A stretch of DNA of 56,897 nt from an uncultured Clostridium sp. (GCA_946498245.1 CAMMNN010000002.1:1-56897); one strand, 5' to 3'. Positions 33,461 to 42,116 are shown, counted from the first letter of the stretch. The notes: generated by a model from the letters alone, not told the origin. Numbers and translations: made by a program.

Positions 33461-34288
33461 TTACAGATTTCCCATAAGCCTGTCTTTAAAAATCGCCAGG
33501 GCTTCCCGGAAGCAGGAGTGTACGAACAAAAACGGATCCGAGGGGGCGGAAATCCCCACCGGGTCTTTGATTCCCCATTTCTCTGCTATTTTTTTTGCCC
33601 GGAATATGTGAAAATTGTTGGTAACGATTCCTATCTGGATGGGTTTATCGGGAACCGTTACATAGGATCCCGGCGGCAGGACGATGCTCCCCTGAGCCGT
33701 CTGGCGGCTCTTTTTGCGGTTCGCCCTGTCCTCCTCGATTACCAGACGGCTATAGGCAATATTTTCTACCGTGCTGGTGGAGGAAGCCTCCAATAAAATT
33801 TTATCCGGCGATATGCCGTTGTATACCATATAATCCCGCATTGCTTCGGCCTCAGAAACGGGTTCGTCCCGTCCCTTTCCCCCGGAAAGGACAAAAATCG
33901 TTTCCGGATTGTCCTGAGCGTACTCTATGGCACGGTCCAGACGTTTTTTCAGGGAATTGCTGACTCCGTCAGGATTTACTTTGGCTCCCAGGACAATGAC
34001 ATAGTCCAGTCCCCTGACTTCTGTGCCCGAAGCTCCCCAAAAAATTAATATTTCAATGGAAATAAAAATAGCCAGACAGGCCAGACAGAAGGTAACCGCC
34101 GCCACCGGAACCCAGAGGGCAATTTCCTTTCTGTGGATCCGGTAATAATAGCTGGCCCAGGACATGGCCCCGAAAAATACCGTCAGGCCCGCCCATGTAC
34201 AGGCTGTCAGAAAGCCGGCATAAACCAGCAGTCCCACTCCATATGCCGCGCATAAAACCGCGCAGATTCCCAATATTACTGTCAGCAT
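33461..34288 (-). CDS. YdcF-family membrane protein (DUF218)
   Basis: This 275-residue protein has three to four N-terminal membrane segments (residues 1-90) and a DUF218 domain with the VIVLGAKVNPDG, VLSGGKGRDE, EASSTSTVENIAYS and GIVTNNFHIFRAKKIA motifs. DUF218 proteins (YdcF, SanA, ElyC) act on envelope lipids or polysaccharides, and the catalytic role is not settled. The ATG at 34288 is chosen for its GGGAGG site; an open frame upstream to 34456 overlaps the U32 gene and is not conserved in character. Confidence 0.85.
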   Translation of the reverse strand: MLTVILGICAVLCAAYGVGLLVYAGFLTACTWAGLTVFFGAMSWASYYYRIHRKEIALWVPVAAVTFCLACLAIFISIEILIFWGASGTEVRGLDYVIVLGAKVNPDGVSNSLKKRLDRAIEYAQDNPETIFVLSGGKGRDEPVSEAEAMRDYMVYNGISPDKILLEASSTSTVENIAYSRLVIEEDRANRKKSRQTAQGSIVLPPGSYVTVPDKPIQIGIVTNNFHIFRAKKIAEKWGIKDPVGISAPSDPFLFVHSCFREALAIFKDRLMGNL

Positions 34289-34343
34289 AGGACGCCTCCC
34301 TCTTTTGCAGTTTCCGTCATACGGCGAAGCGCCGGAGGGAACC

Positions 34344-35570
34344 TTACGGTTCCCGGCGGCGCAAAATATCATAGGCCTCGATATCCCCGTCCAGCTCAAT
34401 CCACAGTTTTTCCCTGGAATGCGGGGCGCTCTCTCTGGCATTTCCCTCTTCGTCAAAAATTCCTTTTACCTCAACGGTCAGGTTTCGCCCATTGGGTTTC
34501 ATAATCTCTATGAACTCTCCTACGGAGAATTTGTTCTTCTGTTCAATGAGGCAAAGGCCTCTGCCGTCCCTCTGCTCCACAGTCCCCAGATAGGTATAGT
34601 CTTTGGCATAAGTGCTGCTGTCATAAATCTGGGCGCTGCTGTCCGGTTTACCAAAGTAAAAGCCTGTGGTAAACTCCCGATGGGTACATTTTCCGATTTC
34701 TTCCTTGTACCACTCCATATTGCTGCGGTACAGGGCCGGATCCTTTTGGTAATCGTCAATGGCCTTGCGGTAGGTTCTGGCCACCGTGGCCACATAAAGG
34801 GCCGTCTTCATGCGCCCTTCTATTTTAAAGCTGTCAATTCCCGCTTCCATCAGCTCCGGAATGTGCTCTATCATACACAGATCTTTGGAATTAAACAGGA
34901 AGGTTCCTCTCTCATTTTCGTACACCGGCATATATTCTCCCGGACGCGTTTCCTCTACCACAGAATATTTCCAGCGGCAGGGGTGGGTACAGGCCCCCTG
35001 ATTGGCGTCCCGGCCGGTAAAATAATTACTCAGCAGGCAGCGGCCGGAATAGGAGATGCACATAGCGCCGTGGATAAAGCTCTCGATTTCCATATCCTCC
35101 GGAATCTGGCTGCGGATCTCCCGGATCTCCTCCAGGGACAGCTCCCGTGCGGAAACCACCCTTTTTGCCCCCAGGCCGTACCAGAACAAATAGGTTCCGT
35201 AATTGGTATTGTTGGCCTGAGTGCTGATATGGATTTCCATATCCGGAAGGACTTTTTTCGCAATGGCAAAAACGCCGGGATCGGAGATAATCAAAGCGTC
35301 AGGGCGAATTTCCCGCAGCTCCTCAAAGTATCCCTCCACTCCAGGCAGATCCCTGTTATGGGCTAAAATATTGGCAGTCACATAGACCTTTGCCCCTCTC
35401 TCGTGAGCAAAGGCGATCCCTTCCTTCATCTCTTGGCCCGAAAAATTTTTAGCTTTTGCGCGGAGCCCAAAGGCTTCCCCGCCGATATAAACGGCATCGG
35501 CGCCGTATACCACAGCCGTTTTCAGCACATCCAGGCTGCCCGCCGGAATTAGTAACTCTGTCTTTCTCAT
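34344..35570 (-). CDS. U32-family protein, probable tRNA hydroxylation (TrhP-like)
   Basis: The 408-residue protein is of the peptidase U32 family. It contains ELLIPAGSLDVLKTAVVYGADAVYIGGE at the N-terminus and the cysteine cluster around CISYSGRCLLSNYF and GACTHPCRW that binds an Fe-S cluster. In B. subtilis the TrhP1/TrhP2 U32 proteins, encoded just after trmR (yrrM), make 5-hydroxyuridine at tRNA wobble position 34. Here the ATG overlaps the stop of the methyltransferase gene (ATGA), so a role in the same pathway is well supported by context. Only one U32 gene is present at this spot rather than two. Confidence 0.87.
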   Translation of the reverse strand: MRKTELLIPAGSLDVLKTAVVYGADAVYIGGEAFGLRAKAKNFSGQEMKEGIAFAHERGAKVYVTANILAHNRDLPGVEGYFEELREIRPDALIISDPGVFAIAKKVLPDMEIHISTQANNTNYGTYLFWYGLGAKRVVSARELSLEEIREIRSQIPEDMEIESFIHGAMCISYSGRCLLSNYFTGRDANQGACTHPCRWKYSVVEETRPGEYMPVYENERGTFLFNSKDLCMIEHIPELMEAGIDSFKIEGRMKTALYVATVARTYRKAIDDYQKDPALYRSNMEWYKEEIGKCTHREFTTGFYFGKPDSSAQIYDSSTYAKDYTYLGTVEQRDGRGLCLIEQKNKFSVGEFIEIMKPNGRNLTVEVKGIFDEEGNARESAPHSREKLWIELDGDIEAYDILRRREP

Positions 35571-36217
35571 ATGCAATCCTTTTTTACGCTAATAGTCACC
35601 CCATCTCCTATGGGGACAATGGACGTGGTCAACTCCGGATCTTGTTTCAGCCGGTACAAATACTCCCGCATTCTGGTGTGTATGGTCCTGTCTCTCCGTT
35701 CTACGGCAAACCGGGATTCCACAATAGTACCGTCCTGAAGGACATTGTCAGATACCAGCATACCGCCGGGAGCCAAAAGCCTCATAACCTGGGGCAGCCA
35801 ATTTAAATACTGCCCCTTAGCGGCATCCATAAAAATAAAATCGTATCTCTCATCCAGCTCTTCCAAAATCTGTCCGGCATCGCCTGTCAACAGGCGGATC
35901 CGGCCTTCCTCACCGGCCCGCCGGAAATTTTCTCTGGCCTGAGGAATCCTTTTTTCGTACTTTTCAATGGTGGTAATCCGGCAGTCCTTTGGCATAGCCT
36001 GAGCCATCAGCAAAGCCGAATACCCCACCGCCGTTCCCACTTCCAAAATAGCGGACGGACGTACCGCCGCTACCAGGGTTTTCAAAAGGGCCGCCGTTTC
36101 CTGCCGGATCACCGGAACCCCTTCGGCCACGGCTTTCCGGAAAATCTCATCACAAAGGCTGCCATGGCCCCTTTCCAGCGAAACAATATAGTCCCTGATC
36201 CGTTCCTGCTGCGTCAT
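35567..36217 (-). CDS. SAM-dependent O-methyltransferase (TrmR-like)
   Basis: The 216-residue protein has the class I methyltransferase fold of the caffeoyl-CoA-type O-methyltransferase family: motif I ILEVGTAVGYSALLMAQ, then ITTIEKYEKRIPQA and a FIFMDAAKGQYLNWL metal/catalytic motif. B. subtilis TrmR (YrrM) of this family methylates 5-hydroxyuridine in tRNA to 5-methoxyuridine. Placement after the MltG-like gene and coupling to a U32 gene exactly match yrrL-yrrM-yrrN. The name is by context. Confidence 0.87.
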   Translation of the reverse strand: MTQQERIRDYIVSLERGHGSLCDEIFRKAVAEGVPVIRQETAALLKTLVAAVRPSAILEVGTAVGYSALLMAQAMPKDCRITTIEKYEKRIPQARENFRRAGEEGRIRLLTGDAGQILEELDERYDFIFMDAAKGQYLNWLPQVMRLLAPGGMLVSDNVLQDGTIVESRFAVERRDRTIHTRMREYLYRLKQDPELTTSIVPIGDGVTISVKKDCI

Positions 36218-36606
36218 CAGTCCTTGTCCTCCTGAGGGGCAGTGCTCAATTCATCCAGAATGTCCCTGGAAGTCATAGAAGTGTTCAGCACATACTCTCC
36301 GGGCTGGATTTCATATTCATAAATCAGCGCCTGGACAATAAAGGAATAGCGGCTGGTAATGAGCCCCTCTTCCTCCAGTTCCTTTCCCACGGCACGAACC
36401 GTTTCCCCGGACTCCACCGTAAATCCCTTATCGTGACCCGGAGCCGCTTCCACGGAAGAAGCGTAAAAGATCTCGTAGCCAAACTGAAATCCTCTGGTTA
36501 CTCCTTCATATAAAAGGAGAATTGCCAGGGCATAGATAATCAGCCGGAAGGAGATTCCGATAATAGCCGACGTAACTTTGTTGATTTCCTTTGTTGTTTC
36601 GCTCAT
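36217..36606 (-). CDS. MltG-like membrane protein lacking the catalytic domain
   Basis: The 129-residue product has one transmembrane segment (about residues 14-35) and a small extracellular part (FTVESGETVRAVGKELEEEGLI...YVLNTSMTSRDILDEL) that resembles the LysM-like N-terminal region of YceG/MltG. The lytic transglycosylase domain of about 200 residues found in full MltG is absent, so cutting of glycan strands is not expected. The position before the O-methyltransferase is that of mltG (yrrL) in Bacillus. It may act as a binding or scaffold protein in peptidoglycan synthesis. Confidence 0.75.
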   Translation of the reverse strand: MSETTKEINKVTSAIIGISFRLIIYALAILLLYEGVTRGFQFGYEIFYASSVEAAPGHDKGFTVESGETVRAVGKELEEEGLITSRYSFIVQALIYEYEIQPGEYVLNTSMTSRDILDELSTAPQEDKD

Positions 36607-36635
36607 AATGTCTTCCTCTTGCTCTTAAACCCCAG

Positions 36636-38573
36636 TTAGACTTCCATAATAATCGGCAGAATCATGGGGCTGCGTTTCATCCGTCTCCACAAAAAGTCGC
36701 TGAGGCTGTCTTTAATAATGGTTTTAATCTTGCCCCAATCGGCAATGTGGTGGTTTAAGCAGTCTTCTACGGCTTCGTCCACTACCGTCTGGGCCTCTTC
36801 CAGCAAATCTTCCGATTCCCGGACGTAAACAAATCCTCTTGATACAATGTCCGGCCCTGCCAGCAATTGGTTGCTGTGCTTTTCCAGAGTCAGGACTACC
36901 ACAATAATACCATTCTGAGCCAGGTTTTGTCTATCCCGAAGCACAATATTGCCTACGTCCCCTACTCCCAGGCCGTCTACCAGAATACCGCCTGCAGGCA
37001 CATGATCCACTACCTGGCATTCTTCTTCGTTTAATTCCAGCACGTCGCCGGAGCTTAAAATCACGATATTGTCTTTGGGGATTCCCATGGCTTCCGCCAA
37101 TCCGGCCTGAGCGATTCGGTGACGGTATTCGCCGTGTACGGGAATAGCGTAAGTGGGGTGAACCAGGGAATACAGCAGCTTAATTTCTTCCTGGCACGCA
37201 TGGCCCGATACGTGGGTATCCTGGAAAATCACCTCGGCGCCCTTCATGGAAAGCTCATTGATAACCTTGGATACCGCCTTCTCATTTCCGGGAATCGGCG
37301 TGGAACTTAAAATCACTACGTCTCCCGGCATAATGGACACCTTGCGGTGGAGGGAGGACGCCATACGGGACAGAGCCGCCATAGACTCTCCCTGGCTTCC
37401 TGTGGTGATTAAAACCGTCTGCTCCTCCGGATAATTCTTTAACTGTTCAATATCGATTAACGTGCCCTCGGGAATATTGATATATCCCAATTCGCTGGCC
37501 GTGGTAATGACATTGACCATGCTTCGTCCTTCAATGACCACCTTGCGGTTGTATTTATAAGCGGAATTAATGATCTGCTGAACCCTGTCCACGTTGGAAG
37601 CAAAGGTAGCCACAATAATTCTCCGGGTTGTGTGCTCCGCAAAAATAGAGTCAAAGGTACGTCCCACCGTTCTCTCGGACATGGTGAAGCCGGGGCGAAT
37701 GGCATTGGTGCTGTCGCACATCAGTGCCAGAACGCCTTTTTTGCCTAATTCCGCCAGACGCTGTAGGTCAATGGTGTCTCCGAAAACCGGTGTGTAATCG
37801 ATCTTAAAGTCTCCGGTATGAAGGATAATTCCTGCCGGCGAAAAGATGGCCAGAGCGGAAGCGTCGGCGATACTGTGGTTGGTTTTGATAAATTCCACCC
37901 GGAAGCAGCCTAAATTTACAGACTGGCCGTGCTTCATTACCTTGCGCTTTACGCTCTTGAGCATTCCATGCTCTTTTAATTTATTGTCAATAAGGCCCAC
38001 CGTCAGCTTAGTGCCGTAAACCGGTACGTTAATTCTCTTTAAAATGTAAGGCAGGGCCCCGATATGGTCCTCATGGCCGTGGGTAATGACAAAGCCTTTT
38101 ACCTTGTCAATGTTCTGTTCCAGATAAGTCACATCCGGAATCACCAGGTCGATTCCCAGCATATCGTCGCTGGGGAAGGCCAAACCGCAGTCTACTACCA
38201 CAATGCTGTCCTCACACTCAAAGGCCGTAATATTCATTCCAATCTGTTCCAGTCCGCCCAAAGGAATGATCTTTACCTTAGCCTGTCCGGAGGACGCCTC
38301 TTTTTTCCCTTTCGGAGCCGTCTTCTTTAGGGGAACCTGCTTTTCCATTCCCACTGCCGGAAGCATTCTGGTATTTTCTACTTTCATCAGCTCCTGTTTT
38401 CCCGGAAGCTGTCTGTTATGGTCCTGCCTGTTATGATCCTGTTTCGCCTGACGGGGTCCTCTGGAAACCCGTCTGGGGCGGGAAATTCTCTTAGAACCGG
38501 CCCCTTTTTCCGTTCTTCCGGCCGATTCGCCGTTTCCTGTCTGTCCTGTCTTTGCTGTCTGTTCTGTTTTCAA
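36636..38573 (-). CDS. rnj: Ribonuclease J with basic N-terminal extension
   Basis: RNase J is a metallo-beta-lactamase/beta-CASP 5' exo- and endoribonuclease of mRNA decay. The 645-residue product has FVITHGHEDHIGALP (H-x-H-x-D-H zinc motif), TGDFKIDYTP, the beta-CASP segment and the C-terminal domain. It is about 90 residues longer than usual because of an N-terminal extension rich in Lys, Gln and Arg, including a small QDHNR repeat at about residues 46-55. The start is TTG with GGAGGT six bases upstream. It lies between DUF1292 and the mltG-like gene. Confidence 0.93.
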   Translation of the reverse strand: MKTEQTAKTGQTGNGESAGRTEKGAGSKRISRPRRVSRGPRQAKQDHNRQDHNRQLPGKQELMKVENTRMLPAVGMEKQVPLKKTAPKGKKEASSGQAKVKIIPLGGLEQIGMNITAFECEDSIVVVDCGLAFPSDDMLGIDLVIPDVTYLEQNIDKVKGFVITHGHEDHIGALPYILKRINVPVYGTKLTVGLIDNKLKEHGMLKSVKRKVMKHGQSVNLGCFRVEFIKTNHSIADASALAIFSPAGIILHTGDFKIDYTPVFGDTIDLQRLAELGKKGVLALMCDSTNAIRPGFTMSERTVGRTFDSIFAEHTTRRIIVATFASNVDRVQQIINSAYKYNRKVVIEGRSMVNVITTASELGYINIPEGTLIDIEQLKNYPEEQTVLITTGSQGESMAALSRMASSLHRKVSIMPGDVVILSSTPIPGNEKAVSKVINELSMKGAEVIFQDTHVSGHACQEEIKLLYSLVHPTYAIPVHGEYRHRIAQAGLAEAMGIPKDNIVILSSGDVLELNEEECQVVDHVPAGGILVDGLGVGDVGNIVLRDRQNLAQNGIIVVVLTLEKHSNQLLAGPDIVSRGFVYVRESEDLLEEAQTVVDEAVEDCLNHHIADWGKIKTIIKDSLSDFLWRRMKRSPMILPIIMEV

Positions 38574-38633
38574 TCATTTACCTCCATTCATTATGATCCC
38601 CGGCTCTTCTCATAGCGCCAGGATTGTTCTGTA

Positions 38634-38912
38634 TTATTCTTGTTTCAAATCTACGTCCATGTCGGAAATCAGCTCCGAAAAAATCCGGTAAAGGCTTTCC
38701 AGTTCTTCTTCCTCTTCTACAAATACGTACACTGCCTCCGGATCCTCAGAAGAAGAGATGTCCTTTAAAATATAACACTCTCCGTCCTCATCTTCTCCGC
38801 TGTCCGTTACCAGCAGATAATTTCTGCCGCTGATCCTGGTTTCTTCCAACACAAAAAAATCCACCATGCCGCCGTCATCGGTCTGCATGGAAATCATTCC
38901 ATCTTTATTCAT
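38634..38912 (-). CDS. DUF1292-family protein (YrzB-like)
   Basis: The 92-residue acidic protein matches DUF1292: [19 protein letters not shown], a Glu/Asp-rich loop and [12 protein letters not shown]. It accompanies ruvX and ireB in many Firmicutes; function unknown. The ATG at 38912 is chosen for the GGAGG five bases upstream and overlaps the 3' end of ruvX by eight bases, which suggests coupled translation. Confidence 0.88.
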   Translation of the reverse strand: MNKDGMISMQTDDGGMVDFFVLEETRISGRNYLLVTDSGEDEDGECYILKDISSSEDPEAVYVFVEEEEELESLYRIFSELISDMDVDLKQE

Positions 38913-39369
38913 CTTTTCCTCCATCATCGTCCGTTCTGTGAGCAAGCCAGTCCAGGTAATTCTGAAGAATCAAAACCGCCGCAATCTTGTCCACTACGGC
39001 TTTCCGGTTTTCCCGGCGCACACTGCTCTCGATCAAAATCCGTTCCGCTGAAACCGTGCTGAGACGTTCATCCCAAAGCACTACCGGAAGACCTGTCCTG
39101 CGCTCCAGGGCAGCGGCAAAGTCTTCCGTTTTTTTCGCCCGTTCCCCTATGGTATCGTTCATATTTTTAGGATAACCCAAAACAATCCGGATAATCCCGT
39201 ATTCTTTGGCTAACTCCTCTATCCGCGCCAGAGTTCTGCGCAGCTTCCCTTCTTCTTTCCGGGTAATGGTTTCCACTCCCTGGGCCGTAATCCCCAGTCC
39301 GTCGCTGACTGCCACTCCCACTGTTTTGGAACCGAAATCCAGTCCCATAATCCTTGCTTTTTCTGTCAT
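38905..39369 (-). CDS. ruvX: Holliday junction resolvase-like protein RuvX (YqgF)
   Basis: The 154-residue RNase H-fold protein (YqgF/RuvX) starts with the conserved [16 protein letters not shown] and carries [10 protein letters not shown] and the [15 protein letters not shown]-terminal segment. It takes part in 16S rRNA 5'-end processing and possibly recombination. Part of the conserved ireB-ruvX-DUF1292 block. Confidence 0.94.
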   Translation of the reverse strand: MTEKARIMGLDFGSKTVGVAVSDGLGITAQGVETITRKEEGKLRRTLARIEELAKEYGIIRIVLGYPKNMNDTIGERAKKTEDFAAALERRTGLPVVLWDERLSTVSAERILIESSVRRENRKAVVDKIAAVLILQNYLDWLAHRTDDDGGKDE

Positions 39370-39536
39370 TTTTCCTGCAGCCGTTTCAGGGCAGACTATC
39401 CCTGTCTATTTTTAGACAGCAAAACCAGTTGGTTCATCGCCAACTGATCCTTATCCCCTATATCCGGCCCTCTTTCCCTCTCTTCAGGAACCGCGCCGTT
39501 TTCCAGTACACTGCACTCCGTTCAGGAAGTTTTTTC

Positions 39537-39598
39537 AGAAAGTTTCTTTTTTAGAAAGTTTCTTTATTTAGAAAGTTTCTTTCTCAGAAAGTTTCTAT
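39537..39598. repeat. Tandem AGAAAGTTTCT repeat
   Basis: Four copies of a palindromic unit (AGAAAGTTTCTTT) start at 39537, 39553, 39570 and 39586, a period of 16-17 bases, between ireB and ruvX. The last copy ends three bases from the ireB stop codon. Each unit can form an inverted repeat; together they could be stacked protein-binding sites, an mRNA 3'-end structure or slippage-prone repeat DNA. Confidence 0.75.
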
Positions 39599-39600
39599 GC

Positions 39601-39867
39601 TTAACTGAGCTTTGTTTCAATATATACCGCCATGAGTTCTTCCAGAATCTCATCCCGTTCTACTTTCATAATAAGACTTCTGGCGCCTTTATGACTGGTA
39701 ATGTACGTCGGATCTCCTGACATAATATAGCCGACGATCTGATTTACAGGGTTGTACCCTTTCTCGGTCAGGGCAATATAAACGTCCCTCAGCACCTTGC
39801 TGACTTCTACCGGAGTTTCCATAACTGGTTTGAAATATTGTGTATTTTGAATATCGCCCATCTTCAT
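39601..39867 (-). CDS. IreB-family regulatory protein (UPF0297)
   Basis: The 88-residue protein belongs to UPF0297/IreB, marked by [25 protein letters not shown]. In Enterococcus IreB is phosphorylated by the PASTA kinase IreK and affects cephalosporin tolerance. ATG at 39867 is used because AAGGA lies close upstream; the later ATG at 39861 (MGDIQNTQ) is also plausible. It is the first gene of the ruvX block, as in other Firmicutes. Confidence 0.88.
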   Translation of the reverse strand: MKMGDIQNTQYFKPVMETPVEVSKVLRDVYIALTEKGYNPVNQIVGYIMSGDPTYITSHKGARSLIMKVERDEILEELMAVYIETKLS

Positions 39868-39943
39868 CACGTCCTTAATCACTATTCTTTTCTATTCTAA
39901 ACCAAAACCCTTATTTCGGCAAGACCATATTTCTTAACTTTTC

Positions 39944-41305
39944 CTAAATAGACTTCTCCAGAAGGACCACTTCCTCATTTAACATGGCTGCGGCCCGTCC
40001 CGAAACCATTTCCCCGCGGCTGTAATTTCCCTTTTCCACGGCCATTTTTACGTATTCCCTGGTATGGCCCGTCATATATTCCTTTCCGTCTATTACCATG
40101 GGTTCTTCCAGAAGGATCTGGCATTCCTTTCCTAAAAAAGTCCTGCGGTAATCCAGGGACATTTCTCTTTCCAAAGCCAAAAGGGTATCGCTTCTAAGGG
40201 ATTTCACCGGTTCCGGCACTTGATCCGGCATTCTGTCGGCCCTTGTTCCGGCACGGCGGGAATACTTAAAAATATGCATCTCATAAAAGTGAACCTGCTC
40301 TGCAAAGCGCCTGGTTTCCTCAAATTCTTCCTCTGTTTCCCCCGGAAATCCCACGATAATGTCCGTAGTAATGGCGGGATTACCGTAAGCGGCCCTGAGA
40401 ATGCGGCAGCCCTCCAGATACTCCTGGGGCGTGTAGCGGCGGTTCATTCTCTTTAACGTGGCTTCGCATCCGCTTTGAAGGGAAAGGTGGAAATGGGGGC
40501 ACACCTTAGGCATATTTTTTAGTTCCGCGGCAAACTCTTCCGTCACAATCCTGGGTTCTAAGGATCCAAGGCGGATCCTCTCCACTCCGTGGATCTCGTG
40601 AACCAAGCCAATGATGCTCAGAAGGTCCCGGCACGGCTCCTCTTCCCCCTCAAAATCCTTCCCGTAAGAGCTGAGATGGATCCCCGTAAGGACAATCTCC
40701 CGGTAGCCTTTCTCCACCAGCCCTTTTACTTCTTCCACAACTTCCGCCGCCGACCGGCTGCGGATGCGGCCTCTGGTATAGGGAATAATGCAGTAACTGC
40801 AAAATTGATTGCAGCCATCCTGTATTTTAATAAAAGCCCTGGTATGATCCGCAATGCGGCTGATGTGAAGATCCTCATAGTCCCGGGTCTGGCCAATATC
40901 AATGACGTAGGACTTTTTCCAATCCTCTTTCTGAAGGTCCCCATCTTCAGAACCTTCTTTCCGGGCAAAATGCTCCTCCAAAATGGCTGCCAGGTCTTTT
41001 TTCTTATTATTTCCGATAATAATGTCCACACCTGCGTCTTCTTTCAGCCGTTCCTCCGCCGCCTGGACGTAGCAGCCGGCAGCTACTACCACTGCCTGGG
41101 GATTTTTCGCCTTGGCCCGATGGAGCATCTGGCGGGACTTTCTATCCGCCACATTGGTAACAGAGCAGGTATTAATCACGTAAACATCGGCCTTTTCCCC
41201 AAAGTCTACGATCCGGTATCCCGCTTCCTCTAAAAGCTGCTGCATGGCCTCGGTTTCGTAGGCATTTACTTTGCAGCCCAGATTATGGAGAGCCGCTGTT
41301 CTCAT
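39944..41305 (-). CDS. mtaB: tRNA t6A37 methylthiotransferase MtaB
   Basis: The 453-residue radical-SAM enzyme adds a methylthio group to t6A37 in tRNA. It has an N-terminal UPF0004 domain with cysteines (HNLGCKVNAYETEAM, INTCSVTN, AAGCYVQ), the radical-SAM CxxxCxxC (CNQFCSYCIIPYTRGRIRSR) and a C-terminal TRAM domain (MTGHTREYVKMAVE). The ATG at 41305 is chosen for AGGAG eight bases upstream. Confidence 0.94.
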   Translation of the reverse strand: MRTAALHNLGCKVNAYETEAMQQLLEEAGYRIVDFGEKADVYVINTCSVTNVADRKSRQMLHRAKAKNPQAVVVAAGCYVQAAEERLKEDAGVDIIIGNNKKKDLAAILEEHFARKEGSEDGDLQKEDWKKSYVIDIGQTRDYEDLHISRIADHTRAFIKIQDGCNQFCSYCIIPYTRGRIRSRSAAEVVEEVKGLVEKGYREIVLTGIHLSSYGKDFEGEEEPCRDLLSIIGLVHEIHGVERIRLGSLEPRIVTEEFAAELKNMPKVCPHFHLSLQSGCEATLKRMNRRYTPQEYLEGCRILRAAYGNPAITTDIIVGFPGETEEEFEETRRFAEQVHFYEMHIFKYSRRAGTRADRMPDQVPEPVKSLRSDTLLALEREMSLDYRRTFLGKECQILLEEPMVIDGKEYMTGHTREYVKMAVEKGNYSRGEMVSGRAAAMLNEEVVLLEKSI

Positions 41306-41415
41306 AGTATCCACTCCTATTCTATTCTGATAAATTTGTTCTCAGCAGTTTGGCCATGCAGAAGCATATGGCAAAGGACTGCAGAATTTGTTCCCATTTT
41401 CATGCAATCTACCTA

Positions 41416-41444
41416 TTGACTTTTCATTCTGACCTCTGTACTAT
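41416..41444 (+). promoter_or_regulatory. Promoter of the HPr-like gene
   Basis: TTGACT (41416-41421), a 17-base spacer and TACTAT (41439-41444) on the plus strand lie about 60 bases before the HPr-like gene. Confidence 0.7.
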
Positions 41445-41505
41445 AAAGGTAGAGAATGAAGATTTTGGAATACAATAATACATAGTAACGAGGAGGATTC
41501 GTTTC

Positions 41506-41739
41506 ATGAGAACTGTTCATATTTCCTTAAACTCTATCGACAAGGTAAAGTCCTTTGTCAACGATCTGGCTAAATTCGATGTAGACTTCGATCTGGTATC
41601 CGGCAGATACATCATCGACGCAAAATCCATTATGGGTATTTTCAGTCTGGATCTTTCCAAACCCATTGATTTAAATATCCATACAGAAAGCAATATCGAT
41701 GAAATTCTGAATACCTTATCTCCCTACATCATCGAATAA
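41506..41739 (+). CDS. HPr-like protein without the phospho-histidine
   Basis: The 77-residue protein has the HPr fold pattern, with the Ser46-region motif KSIMGIFSL, a start like VHISLNSIDKVKSFVND and a C-terminal IDEILNTLSPYI helix. The GLHARPA segment with the phosphorylatable His15 is replaced by unrelated residues (NSIDKVKSF), so it cannot act as a normal PTS phosphocarrier. It stands alone with its own promoter and terminator. A regulatory or structural role is possible. AGGAGGATTC precedes the start. Confidence 0.8.
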   Translation: MRTVHISLNSIDKVKSFVNDLAKFDVDFDLVSGRYIIDAKSIMGIFSLDLSKPIDLNIHTESNIDEILNTLSPYIIE

Positions 41740-41774
41740 TCTTAAAATAATCTTGAATCATCAGTTTTGGCTTA

Positions 41775-41806
41775 AAGAGTGTGCACGAAGGGGCACGCTC
41801 TTTTTT
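41775..41806 (+). terminator. Terminator of the HPr-like gene
   Basis: AAGAGTGTGC (41775-41784) pairs with GCACGCTCTT (41793-41802, one G-U pair) and is followed by a run of Ts. Confidence 0.85.
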
Positions 41807-42116
41807 ATGTCATGGGGAATTTCATTTCCCATGACATAAAAATGCTCCGCAAGGATCGCACTGCGGCGGAACGGAAGCTGCCGCTTGCGCGGCTCGCCGC
41901 AGGCGTGAATCCTGCAAAGCAGGATTCTTTTTAATAAAAGCCCAGTTTCAATGGACAGGCAGACTGCGTACTTGTACGCAAGGATGCATGGACATTAGAA
42001 ACGCTAACCCATATGAGTAAGGAGGCCGGCAGGCCGGATTACGAATATGGGGTGAGAATTGCGGGAGCGTTGAAAACGCGCAGCAATTCTCAGGGCTTTC
42101 TTGCTTTAAGCGGTTC
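41806..42116. other. Hairpin-rich intergenic stretch
   Basis: No gene is seen here. The stretch holds several inverted repeats: TATGTCATGGGGAA with TTTCCCATGACATA (41806-41838), the dispersed 20-base repeat (copy 2, 41909-41928) followed by TTTTT, a GCGTAC/GTACGC hairpin near 41970, and a long hairpin near 42054-42093 with a GAAA loop. The set resembles repeated intergenic elements of this genome. Confidence 0.6.
41909..41928. repeat. Dispersed 20-base hairpin repeat, copy 2
   Basis: Identical to the repeat at 21043-21062 (ATCCTGCAAAGCAGGATTCT). Here it is followed by TTTTT, so on the plus strand it could also act as a terminator. Confidence 0.65.

Noticed and set aside
34305..35366. 353-codon plus-strand open frame
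   Set aside because: It is antisense to the U32 gene, whose motifs and overlaps are clear; no ribosome-binding site or recognisable protein on the plus strand.
39537..39598. CRISPR-like array
   Set aside because: Repeat units are only about 13 bases with 3-4 base gaps and there are no spacers or cas genes.
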